Assembly: GCA_003956705.1 (NCBI GenBank)
Contig: QZCP01000110.1
Coordinates: forward strand, 1-64,000
Reading direction: 5' to 3'
Source: Brevipalpus yothersi
Taxonomy: Eukaryota > Arthropoda > Arachnida > Trombidiformes > Tenuipalpidae
Length of the DNA stretch: 64,000 nt
Every line of letters begins with the position of its first letter. Position 1 is the stretch's first letter. Below, one piece after another: positions 51,951 to 63,271 of the stretch. The translations under genes were made by a program, and so were the position numbers. The notes below the pieces were generated by a model. It did no database searches. It was not told the origin of the DNA and saw only the letters and a list, made by a program, of their open reading frames with translations.

Positions 51951-52037
51951 TAATTCATACATACCACAAACAAACACACACACACACACATCTTCTCTTC
52001 GGTGCACTTATCCTTGGAATATATATCCGTTGTGTTA

Positions 52038-54353
52038 ATGCTACATCATCTTATTCTCCTTCTCTCATCATCTTCGGCAGCCTTTCAGCCATCCCCTTCA
52101 TCATCATCTTCACCGTCTTCCTCCTCCTCCTCCTCCTTCTTCTCATCTTCCTCCTCATTCTTATCATCCACTTCATACACACATACTATTTATGATGATC
52201 TCGAATCAAATAAATTTTTATCACCATCATCTCCATCTTCATCATCGCCAATGTTATCATCTTCATCCATTTCCGTTTCCTCCTCATCCGGTTCATCTTC
52301 TTCCTCCTTAGTTAAATCTTTTAATAGTGATGATCAAATAATTTCTTCTTCTCCTTCTGTGCTCAATGAGACATTATCACCATTTATCACAAATGAAACT
52401 CAATGGATTGCTCTTCGTACGTTTCCATTTACACCAGCATCTCTGTTGGCTGCTTCCGATATCAATGATGAAGATCAAACAAGATCTTCTTCTTCTCCAT
52501 TCTTTTCCACATCCTTAACTACTCCTACAACTTCTCCATCTCCATCATCTGAGGCCAAAAATAATAATAATAATAACAATAATATTGTAAGCTCAATTCA
52601 ACAAACAAGTCCAAGTCCTAATGTGGTACGATTGTATAATCAGGTACGCTTTTGGATTCAACGTATTTTGGTACCTATTGTGGTCATAATCGGTGTGATC
52701 GGCAATTCATTGACCATTGTGATCATGACACGACGTCGAATGCGTTCATCGACCAATTTTTATTTGGCCGCTCTGGCCGCTGTTGATATGATATACTTGA
52801 TATTTATTTTCATTCTATCACTACCTCATTATCCACACTTTGATGGTGTCGAGTATCGATTGTATTGGACACTGTATCCAATGTACACCATGATCGTTGA
52901 TGTAAGTGCCAATGCATCGGTATGGTTAACGGTAACGTTCACATTTGAACGTTTCATAGTGGTAACACATCCGATTCGTGGTAAAGTAATGTGTACTGAG
53001 GCGAGAAGTAAAAAAGTGATCATCGCTGTGTTTATAATATGTTTAACGTGGACATTTCCGACACCATTTGAATGGAAAATATCGGAAATAATGAATAAAG
53101 AAACAAATCGAACCAGTATTAGAGCGGAACCAAATGGTTTCGATGATTATCCAACCTATAAGACCATATACTATTGGGTTAATTCACTAATGTTCACCGT
53201 TGTACCGTTAATTTTGTTAGCTGTATTCAATTGGTTTCTCATCCATTCGGTACGCATATCTCGTAAAGCACGATCTGAGATGACCCAAAGTAAAATACGA
53301 CATGGTGGCACAAATAGTTCAAATACCAACAGTGGCGGCACAACACCGTTAACCAGTGGTGTTCCTGGAATGACCAGTGGTGGTGGTGGTGGTGGTGTTG
53401 GCTTGACCACTACCACCACAGCCACCAGTGGAACAGGCAGTGGAGTGTCCAGTAATTTGCTGGTAATTCGTAATGGTTCCAATACAGTTCGAGATTCCAG
53501 TCCTAAATCAAGTTCATCTGGTGTCAGTGTTAGTAGGCCATCGTCGACAGCCAAATTAACGGATCATTCGACAGCTCAAGAAACCAAGATCACTATTATG
53601 TTGATCGCTGTTGTGGTACTATTTTTGGTATGCCAATTGCCACAAGCAATTTTGTGGGTATATAAATCATTATATTCAAATTATACACCTGATCAAGCCT
53701 ACTATTTACGAGTGCTTTCCAATGTTTTCAATTTATTGGTAAACATTAATGCTGCCGGTAATTTTATACTCTATTCACTATTATCCCAACGATACAGGCG
53801 AACATTTGTTCAATTGTTTTGTCCATGTCTAAAGAGTCGATTGTCACGATTACAATCACATCAGCGAACAATGTGTACCACAACTGTTGGCCTATCAACC
53901 GGATCAGATTCAATATCGGTGGGTAAAAAAAAATCTTCCGAATATTTGAACGCTATCGGTATTGATCATCACCACCATCGTCACAGTATATCGTCCAATA
54001 CACACTGTGGACCATTAAGTGTTAGTGATCAGGCGAAAGTTCAAGCCATAATCGTTGGTATGTCTGTAAGTGATCATGGTGGTAGTGAAAATAATAATGG
54101 TACTGGTGGTGGTGGTGGTTGTAGTCGATTGCAATCCGTGAATGATGGTGTTAAAATGCCAAAAACTAATAGTAATAGTTGTAACCACAGTAAATCATCA
54201 CTATCAACCATAGCTTCGGGCAATTCTTCTTCCAACAATAATAACAATAAGGTTACTATTACTGTTTCTACTTCTCCTCCTTCAGGCTTAGACTTGATTT
54301 CAAGTCAAGAAGTAGCCGAAGAATGTGATCTAGTAAATAATCATCATCAGTAA
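52038..54353 (+). CDS. intronless class A GPCR, FMRFamide/GPR139-like neuropeptide receptor group
   Basis: 771 aa from the first in-frame ATG, which begins a signal-like MLHHLILLLSSSS. About 170 residues of Ser-rich low complexity precede seven membrane segments. TM1 carries GVIGNSLTIVIM (about residue 220), TM2 FYLAALAAVDM, and TM3 ends TFERF in place of E/DRY near residue 302. After TM5 comes a ~115-residue Gly/Thr/Ser-rich third intracellular loop. TM6 has CQLP instead of CWxP, and TM7 NINAAGNFILY in place of NPxxY. The C-tail holds His, Gly and Asn runs with many Ser/Thr. The ANASVWLTVTFTFERF region resembles the GPR139/FMRFamide-receptor group; exact ligand unknown. Expected at the plasma membrane of neurons or secretory cells. 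Confidence 0.85.
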   Translation: MLHHLILLLSSSSAAFQPSPSSSSSPSSSSSSSFFSSSSSFLSSTSYTHTIYDDLESNKFLSPSSPSSSSPMLSSSSISVSSSSGSSSSSLVKSFNSDDQIISSSPSVLNETLSPFITNETQWIALRTFPFTPASLLAASDINDEDQTRSSSSPFFSTSLTTPTTSPSPSSEAKNNNNNNNNIVSSIQQTSPSPNVVRLYNQVRFWIQRILVPIVVIIGVIGNSLTIVIMTRRRMRSSTNFYLAALAAVDMIYLIFIFILSLPHYPHFDGVEYRLYWTLYPMYTMIVDVSANASVWLTVTFTFERFIVVTHPIRGKVMCTEARSKKVIIAVFIICLTWTFPTPFEWKISEIMNKETNRTSIRAEPNGFDDYPTYKTIYYWVNSLMFTVVPLILLAVFNWFLIHSVRISRKARSEMTQSKIRHGGTNSSNTNSGGTTPLTSGVPGMTSGGGGGGVGLTTTTTATSGTGSGVSSNLLVIRNGSNTVRDSSPKSSSSGVSVSRPSSTAKLTDHSTAQETKITIMLIAVVVLFLVCQLPQAILWVYKSLYSNYTPDQAYYLRVLSNVFNLLVNINAAGNFILYSLLSQRYRRTFVQLFCPCLKSRLSRLQSHQRTMCTTTVGLSTGSDSISVGKKKSSEYLNAIGIDHHHHRHSISSNTHCGPLSVSDQAKVQAIIVGMSVSDHGGSENNNGTGGGGGCSRLQSVNDGVKMPKTNSNSCNHSKSSLSTIASGNSSSNNNNNKVTITVSTSPPSGLDLISSQEVAEECDLVNNHHQ

Positions 54354-56466
54354 CGTACATACATTCGATTGGCAGAGCCTCAGCATTACACAACACCATT
54401 TATTGTTCATTTTCCACCGAAAAGTTGAAAAACGAATGGGAAAAATATCCAATTCGTACATCGTAGGCACATACAGATATATATATTAACCATCTATCAA
54501 TTCATTATATTCCCTTGAAAAATCATCATTTCACTTGCCTTCACCATTTTCAACATAACCTCTATCACCACAACCATTGCCATTATCCATCAGCATCGTT
54601 TCGAAATGTAGCGAAGGAGAAGAGGAGAGAAAGAGAAAAAGAGCATCTATCAAGAATCATCATCAAAAAAATTTCATCATTATTTACAACCATACACAGA
54701 CGATTTCATAAAATGATGTGTGAACACGTGTATTTTCAGCTTCCTATTCATTCTATTCTTCTTCATCATCTCATCACTTTTTCTCATCTTCTACTTTTTC
54801 TCCACTCTTCTTATTCTTTCACACCATTGATTATTCATTATCCTACTCTCTTGTTTCCCTCATGTCTTCCTCTTTCTCTCTCTCTCAGCATCCAAATTTT
54901 CTCATCTGGGACTATTTTTTTTCTTCACAATCACACTTTCCAGTCTCAATCTTATTCATTACCTATTGTTTTGTGGAATCCATTCACATCTGGAATACTG
55001 GAGGATGATGAGAAAAGAGAGAAAGAGAGCAAATTCTTTTTCTCAAAAATACTCTTTATCTTTCTCTTTCTCTCTATCTTCCTAACTGCAATTAAAATAG
55101 TGCATTCTTTGAAAGACAAGAACTTTTCTGCCTTTTATCGTCTCCATGTGATTCCTTTTATGGGAACTTATTGAGCCGGAATTTTTCGGGATCTTTCAAT
55201 CAAATATGCAGACACACACACACACAAATTCTATGTGCAAGTTGGTGTGTATGTATGTGTGTCTATGGTGTACTCAAATCAAATGGAACTCTATTTGATT
55301 TACCTGCAATGCTACGGTTAAAATGAGATGAAAAAATTTGATTTCTAAGGATCTTTTTTGGACCTTCTCCTTCCTTTCCGTTCAAATTCTCCATGAAAAA
55401 GTCTCCTTTTGCAGATCGTCTAAAGGGATCGTAAATCCTCAGCATGTTTGAATTTCAAATTCTTTCTCTATCTCTTTCTATTCAGTTTACTTTTATTCCT
55501 TATCAATTCGGAGAGCTTTCAAGCTAATCAATTCGAAATTCAATCCATCTTGAGTAATGATCGAACTTGTGTGACATCTCCATCTTATTGGGACGAATTC
55601 ATGGAAGTTGTATTTCGATCTAGAAAAAGAAGGAATAAGATGATCATCTATAACACTCTTAGATTATTTGTTCACATTTTCTTTTCCTATCATAAGCTCA
55701 AGAGGCTATGGTTAAAGAGAGGAAGAAAAACTTATTGAGCAATCAGAACGCTTACTCTAGAGGTGAACATATTTGTCTTTTCAATCTAATATAATGGAAA
55801 ATAACCATGTCTTCCATGAGAAATTGAGAGAAAATGCCAACAATTGAGCAGAACAAGGCATGATGATTTAGTTGATTGCGGATAGACAGGAATCTCTTTT
55901 TCCTTTTTCTATCCTGAAAAAATAAACCTCAGGCATGAAAATGCTGAGTAATTCAAAAACTAACAATCAAAATGATCAATGAGAACAAATATCAATCCTT
56001 GAATCACGTTTGATCTTAATCTTATAGCTTTTTTTTCTCTCTCTCTCATACTCGCACACACAAACACATTTTCTATTTTTCTATTCTATCCATCATGGTT
56101 GGAACCTCAAATCCGTATATTCCACAGGATCCCTTGAGCCAGCAGCTCTCAGAGTAACGTGTTCCCAAGTACAAGAACAAATGAAACACCATGAGAGATT
56201 CTGAAGTGGAGAAGAATTTCGATTAGATTTGAGTGGAGATCTTCTCTCCCTCTCTCTCTTGCCTATTTTCTTTTCCCTTTTTACAATCGCAAAAAATAAC
56301 AAGAGAGGAAACGTTCAAGGAGTCAGGGATCAAAAATTCTCCCAAACTGATAAACTTCGATTCCTCTCTTTTTTTGTGTGTGTCTATATAAAAAATCCAT
56401 GGTGGTAGATCTCACACGATTCTATGTGCCTCATCACTTTTCTATCATCAAGTTTTAGCTCTTCCT

Positions 56467-56467
<1 letters not shown>

Positions 56468-56537
<70 letters not shown>
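56468..56537. repeat. (CT)n microsatellite
   Basis: About 70 nt uninterrupted CT. Confidence 0.95.
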
Positions 56538-56538
<1 letters not shown>

Positions 56539-57269
56539 AGATTCTGAAGAATATTGCCATCTCAAGACGAGAGCAGTATTCAATGAAATTCTCAACGATA
56601 GCAACATGTATAGCAAGCTGCCTCTTTTTTTGTGTGAGTGTCTTGTTCACATCTTTTTGGCAATAAAAAGAGATGAAATCATTCGATATACGAGAAGTAA
56701 TGATAGAAAATATCTCTTCCAAAATAAACATAGATGTGAATCGAATCAGAGCAATCAGGTGACAACTTGTTCTCAAAGAAAGGTGCAGATATCTGTAAAC
56801 AAGATTGTTTTTTGAAAGATACTGATGAGACCAGATTAATAATCCTAGTTTTTTAGGGCAAGAAAGATGAACTAATTAATACAAGAAACCAGATAGGAAC
56901 AGCAAGCCTCAATTGAAAATGATTCCCTGTGAACTTCTCTCAATGGCTCAATTATTTATTTATCACAGTAATCTGATTGTGGTCCTCTTTCTTACTTGGA
57001 ACAGCATCAAGTCTTGTTTGTGATCAATGAGCTTAAAAATACCGATTCACTGGTGTATCCAACCGGGTGAACAGTCCAGTAGATAGTAATACAAGGAATA
57101 GAACAGAGAAGAGAACATCAATGAACAATCGATTGAATTTCATCGCCACTTGGTCATCATTATCATCCTGGACACCTTCTGATAAGGATTTTGAAATACA
57201 CAGAACAAATGAGCGATCAAGCCTGGGAAAGACAATAACAAGAAAGTGGATCAAATCAGCGGAAAGAAT

Positions 57270-57276
57270 AGAAAGA

Positions 57277-57313
<37 letters not shown>
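57270..57313. repeat. (GA)n microsatellite, imperfect
   Basis: GA tract with AAAG interruptions at its 5' side; a second AAAG/GAGA run follows at 57385-57418. Confidence 0.85.
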
Positions 57314-57317
<4 letters not shown>

Positions 57318-57813
57318 TGTTTGCTCCCAGTAAACATTCATTGGGAACTCATTTGTTTCACCCTTTTAATGTTCCGGCAATATAGAAAGAAAGAAAGAGA
57401 GAGAAAGAGAGAGAGAAAGTCCAGTAAACATTCGATTGAATAGGTAAAATGAGTGAGAGTAATAAGCTTCTTCATTTTATGATGGAAAAGGGATACATAT
57501 CATGATTTGCTATACACTTCCTCGGTAGGCAGATATATACCGTCAACACACACATACATCAACACATATACACATACACACACTTGGCTCAAGCTTGTCA
57601 GATAGATTGCGAATATTAAGTCATATGAATATATATAGGGCGATATACTATCTAACCTTTTGGATTCCCCAATATTTGCTCTATTCACACAATACAAACA
57701 TAATCACAGGGAAGACAGTATCACAATATTCCAGATACCCCAGAATGTATGTATGTGTTTCGAGGAGCTCATAAATATCGGAGCATAAATAGAGTCCAAT
57801 AATGACGCAGTTT

Positions 57814-57815
<2 letters not shown>

Positions 57816-57859
<44 letters not shown>
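57816..57859. repeat. (CT)n microsatellite
   Basis: About 44 nt CT. Confidence 0.93.
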
Positions 57860-57867
<8 letters not shown>

Positions 57868-58386
57868 ATTGAGTCAGATTTTCCTTTGAATTCTCGAGTG
57901 AAAACCTTTTCTCCCTTATGCTTCATCCAGGCGGAAAACTTTATTTCCGACAAGATTTTCAATTTCATACAATTTTGATAAAAATTTGGGGGCAGGTTAT
58001 GTACTCATCTTTAATCAATATCATTTCCGCTTATTTGGAGAAGAAAAATTCTCTCGATGAATACATAATATCCTCAATTTTAATTTGTGTTCGTATTCAT
58101 TGGTAGTGATCTTTTGTCGAAACGTGTGATTCAAAGATGGAAGAGAAAGAGAAGAAAGCGAGGAGAGAGCTTCTTCTCTTTCATTAAATCGAATGAACTT
58201 ACCTTCCAAAATCTCCACCTCATCATGGCTCTCTCTTTCTCTCTCTAGAGGTTTAATCAAAAACTTTTCTTCAAATAATCTTCTTCCCAAATCTCATCAG
58301 TTTTGCTGGCTTTGAGCTTTAAAATATCACCGTAAAAGATTCCCATGAAACCTAAGTAAGCTATCTGAAAGCTCTCTCTTTCTTTC

Positions 58387-58412
58387 TCTAAAGAGAGAGA
58401 GAGAGAGAGAGA
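58387..58412. repeat. (GA)n microsatellite next to a CT run
   Basis: A CT-rich run at 58370-58388 is followed at once by a GA run, giving a short inverted-repeat-like junction. Confidence 0.8.
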
Positions 58413-58616
58413 TGTAAAAGAATGAGAATAAGATACATCAACTCAACAAATGATGATGGCTCAAATTGGATCAGTTTCATATTCTCATGAGGACATATTT
58501 GGTATATTCATCAAAACGAGTGAATTATCATTCCCCCGAACAAATATCGAAGAAATCTTGCGGTGATATTGTAAAGTAATCAGAAAAGAAGAGGGGCAAA
58601 AAAGAAAGAAAAGAAT

Positions 58617-58618
<2 letters not shown>

Positions 58619-58677
<59 letters not shown>
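58619..58677. repeat. (GA)n microsatellite
   Basis: About 59 nt uninterrupted GA. Confidence 0.95.
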
Positions 58678-58679
<2 letters not shown>

Positions 58680-59031
58680 ATGGCGAAATATTTCAACATT
58701 CCTATCATGATTGGAATGATATGGCTGAATAAGCTCTCCATGGTCGAAGATTCTATTGATGAGTATATCATCGATTAAGTTCACTTCTTTTTTTCACCAT
58801 CCAAGCAAAACGATTCCATTCGTTTTTTTTTCACCATTTGTATGTATGAAAAGAGTGATTCAGGCAAACTTGCTCCACCAAGAAGATCTTCCTGTTTACT
58901 CCTTCACCAATCCAAGCGACACCATGAGAGTGACAAGTGTTATTAATACGTTTTATCATTGGAATTTTCTCTCTCTCTCCCTCTTTCAATCTCTGTCCAA
59001 GGATAGAGTATACGAAAAGAGCATACTTCAT

Positions 59032-59056
59032 GTTCTCTCTCTCTCTCTCTCTCTCT
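59032..59056. repeat. (CT)n microsatellite
   Basis: About 25 nt CT. Confidence 0.85.
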
Positions 59057-59486
59057 CATACATACATACTCATAGACTGAGCACAGCTTTATACCATAGG
59101 AATTCAATGATGCTTCCAATAGCAGCGGAGAGAGGAAAAGAATTCTTTTTTCATCTCCAGTTGCTGACTTACAAGCACAAAAGTGTCAGAGCACAGTATA
59201 CTGTATAGAGAGAGAGAACGTCATTTTGAAGTTCATGAGGATATTCTCATCTCATAGTTTGGCTCTTTTTGTATTTTTTTCGCTCCATGTGCAGCTCAAA
59301 TAGTGCTCGAAAAAAAGTAGCATCACATAGTAGAAACGATAGTAGTAATAGTAGGAGGGTTGTAAGAGGAGAGGGGAAGTATGAAGTCCATTGAGAAAAT
59401 GCTCACTAGACAGTGTACTTTATCCACAAATTTTCAGATCAAAAGAATTCAACATGATGTCATGAAGTGAAAGAGATCGATGGAAG

Positions 59487-59489
<3 letters not shown>

Positions 59490-59577
<88 letters not shown>
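59490..59577. repeat. (GA)n microsatellite
   Basis: About 88 nt GA, the longest complete tract in the window. Confidence 0.95.
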
Positions 59578-61199
59578 GGAGAAACAGAGAGAGAAATTGA
59601 ATTCCAATTTGACACAAATACAATCTAATTCATTCAAAACGATGAAGTTTCAATGGATAGTCTGTGCGCTTGGAATAGTGAATTAAGCCGGATAGCATGT
59701 ACTTTGGAAGAAAAATTTCTACAAGCTTTGATAGGCACAATTAATTACCTCTCAAGAGAAGCAAAAAGGTCAAATTAAGGGAGAGCATCGTACTTTATCA
59801 TTCTTTTCACTGTACCAAGTATCAGATTAAATGATGACTTACAGCTTCCAGGGTTGAGGAAAAAAAATCTACACGCTAGGAAGATGAATGAAAAATACTC
59901 TCACAAGATTTATCTGAAAACTAATAGTAGATTCTGCATAATTTAGAAATCAGGCTTGAAATTTTGGTGAAAAGTGTTGAGAGAGTCAGGAAGAAACTTA
60001 TATCTACTCGAATATTTTCTAGGCTATCGAAATGCTGCTTGTTATCAATAATTCTTCAGGCCCTTGAACATTCAGTCAGTTCTAATCTGTTGATGAAAAA
60101 TAAACCTATCATTTTTCAAAACGTAAAGTATCTAATCAATTCACTTTTTGGAAAGAGTTAAGAAAAATTAGACGAAAAATGATCTCGATTATTGGTTCAT
60201 TTCCAAAAATCTTGTTGAAAAATTGAATAAGTATTCAAACGTGAGCTGGAAGTTTGAATTCTCATGCAAATGTTTTAAATATTCAAAGTTCGATTTCTCT
60301 CATGCAATCTCAATTGCAAAATACAATGATAGTGATATTTTTCAAGCAGTTATTGGCGAAATATGGCACCAAAATCAAATATAAAAGGAAGATTTTGCTC
60401 TTATTCTGAACCGATCATTCAAGAAAAGATTCTCACAGATTTTGCGAAATATAAAACTTACAAATTATGATTACTCAAGATTGAAAGATCTTCGATTTTG
60501 GCACAATTGCTCTACTCCTGTTATTTGAATGATGAGCATCGTGAATGCAGATCGAGCGATAGAAACGAAATTCAGGTTAAGCGACTATCATGACAAGAAG
60601 CGAGTGTAATGAAACGGAATCATTTAGAATTCATTTAACATTCTTCATGTAATTTGAAATCAAATCAAAGTTAACTCACTTGACTAGTTATCATTTGAGC
60701 TCGAGACATGATACTGGTATTCTCTTCTAAGATATGAAAAAGTCCGGAATAAATTACCGAAAACCATCATCTGAGTCACCCTTAGTCATATTAATTTTTT
60801 GCAAATAAATCACTTTCAAGGGGATCTTGGGGACAAAAATGAGAGCATTTCCTTTTACAAGAATTGATGAATAACTTTCTAATCAATCCCAAAATTTTTA
60901 TTGTGCATCATCATTCTAAAATGTTCCAGTATCATCATATATGCGTGCTTAGTTTTCATCAGTAACAGTGAGAAAGTTACAGGTAATCATTTCTTTTATT
61001 TTTCTAGCCAGAAGGTAGCACGTAATGAGGAAGTCAGAAGAATTTCAAACTGCACGAGAGAAAGTATTCTATCTAACACATGAGTCAAATTAATTAACAC
61101 CACTGTCAAGGAGTGTTTGTAAATTGGATGTTCATCAGTGAGTAAGATAGTTTAAATACATGTATGTGTGTATGTATACATGTATTTGAAGTCTAAATA

Positions 61200-61400
61200 C
61201 TTACAACTTATTAATTGATCGAAGAATGGAGGACAAACGCTAGACAGCCTCGAAATTGTGCAGCAAGTTTCCACCTTTGGCCTGAAGTGATGAACACTCC
61301 TTTCTTAGACCGTCTATGTCCCAGAGGCCATGAAGCCAATCATCTCATAAAACGTCCATGAATCCCGGTAGCCTTCAAGTTCCTAGTAACTTGGGAACTA
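61200..61400. other. GC-richer block of unknown nature
   Basis: About 200 nt less AT-rich than its surroundings. The plus strand reads 40-50 codons without a stop (contains WPEVMNTPFLDRLCPRGHEA). The minus strand also has an open block (contains DDWLHGLWDIDGLRKECSSL). Neither frame is recognised. It may be a decayed transposon or gene fragment. Confidence 0.25.
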
Positions 61401-61907
61401 CGTGTTTCATGAAAGTTTCGAAAATGTTTCCATCTCAATGAACTGGAAACTTTGTACCGAGGAAATTTGAACTTTCAAATGGTTGTTTATTTAAAAAAAA
61501 TTAGAAAAATCGAAAAACCATGATACAATTTTCACTTTTTTGGTATACTTCTCCAATAGAATACTTTCAAAAATACACATGAGCAGGTTTAAATAATGCT
61601 GCTGAGATTCCATTGGAGTGATATGGTAGAATCTCTACCTCTTTCTATTTTTTCAAACTATTCGACTTTTACTTGTATGCCAGGAGATCGGTATTTTTGC
61701 ATGGGAAAAAAATTTTTCAAATTAATCTTATTAACCATGGCATGCTCATACATATGGAGAACAAACTGAACCCAGACACTCTATCCACACTGATACCTCT
61801 TCATACCCATGGAACGTCATTTTTTGTTCATTCATCTCATGAGTCAAGAAAATTCAATTTATTCTCCTGTCAATCTTTTTCCCTTCACTCAATCCGCTGA
61901 TGATCTT

Positions 61908-61909
<2 letters not shown>

Positions 61910-61958
<49 letters not shown>
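61910..61958. repeat. (CT)n microsatellite
   Basis: About 49 nt CT. Confidence 0.95.
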
Positions 61959-61964
<6 letters not shown>

Positions 61965-62900
61965 GAGCACGATTCCCATTTCACTGAGCCAAAAAATCGA
62001 GGGATCGAGACTGTGAAAATGTAATCCGTAAATCTACTAGATTCGGAACGATGTTTCAAAAATAACCAGACGAAAGAGAAAGAGAGAAAGAGAGAGAGCG
62101 AAATCAAGCCCAGGATGAAGATGATGCCAAATAATTTGAGAGCACCTTGAATGATGAGGCACGATTGTTTCTTCTTTTTCTCCTTCTTCCTCGGTTGAGG
62201 TGAACATCTCATGTTGTTATTGTTGTATTTTCCCATGAACCATTCCGATCGTGAGCCTAGTCTCTGTAGAGCCCAACTATTCAATCACATACACACAATA
62301 GGCCAAAAAAAGAGCCTCACTATTGATAGATTCTGTGAGTCCTTTACTTCTGATTTATGCTTTCCATCATCTTTCTTCTCGCCAGCAAATAATCAAAATT
62401 GTGATGCAACACATGCAGACGTATACATACCCATACAGATATGCATTCACACAAACCACAAGCGTTCATCCATACAGAGAAATACACTTGGATGATCTCA
62501 TAGAATGATTGGAAATTATTTTCTTGACTTTCTTTGTTGGGAAAAAAATTTCAAATCTGTGTACGTGGTGAATTTCTTTCATGGATGAAGCTTTCGTGGC
62601 ATATACAGAGAAAAGTTTGACTTTCTAACTTTTCGAAAGATTCTCGGATGAATTCAAATATCTCAATTTCTCAACCACTGTATTCTCATGGTTGTCATTA
62701 AATGTGCGAAAGAAAAAATCTTTGCATACACATTATCACACACAAACATCCATAATATAATAACGATTATTTAAGTTCCAATAAGCAGGGCTCAGGTAAC
62801 TGTCGGTAGAAAACGCTGATATTCATCCAAAGCTATTTATAAGCATTTGGCGTCGCATTTTTCTCTCCTTCAACTTCCTTCAGGAAAACACATAGGATTC

Positions 62901-62903
<3 letters not shown>

Positions 62904-62942
<39 letters not shown>

Positions 62943-63117
62943 NNNNNNNNNNNNNNNNNNNNNNNNNNNNNNNNNNNNNNNNNNNNNNNNNNNNNNNNNN
63001 NNNNNNNNNNNNNNNNNNNNNNNNNNNNNNNNNNNNNNNNNNNNNNNNNNNNNNNNNNNNNNNNNNNNNNNNNNNNNNNNNNNNNNNNNNNNNNNNNNNN
63101 NNNNNNNNNNNNNNNNN

Positions 63118-63151
<34 letters not shown>
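62904..63151. repeat. (CT)n microsatellite spanning an assembly gap
   Basis: CT on both sides of 175 Ns (62943-63117). The gap is probably an unassembled extension of the same tract. Confidence 0.95.
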
Positions 63152-63156
<5 letters not shown>

Positions 63157-63214
63157 CCTCTCTATCTATCATTTCCATCCAAATGTGCACGAACAGATGA
63201 AATTCTCATCAACA

Positions 63215-63216
<2 letters not shown>

Positions 63217-63267
<51 letters not shown>
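63217..63267. repeat. (CT)n microsatellite
   Basis: About 50 nt CT, 65 nt beyond the gapped tract. Confidence 0.95.

Positions 63268-63271
<4 letters not shown>

Larger units (their letters stand above)
41726..52037. other. gene-poor, microsatellite-rich region between PKG and GPCR genes
   Basis: Ten kilobases with no coding region I can support. AATAAA-like sites occur near 42623 and may end the PKG transcript. Long tracts are all GA on the plus strand; shorter CA/TG and a (CTT)n run occur. A single N is at 49871. It probably holds distal regulatory DNA or leader exons of the GPCR. Confidence 0.5.

Noticed and set aside
54515..55174. 219-codon open frame downstream of the GPCR
   Set aside because: Composition follows pyrimidine-rich DNA (Ser, Leu, Phe, His), with no domain and no relation to splice sites; treated as chance.
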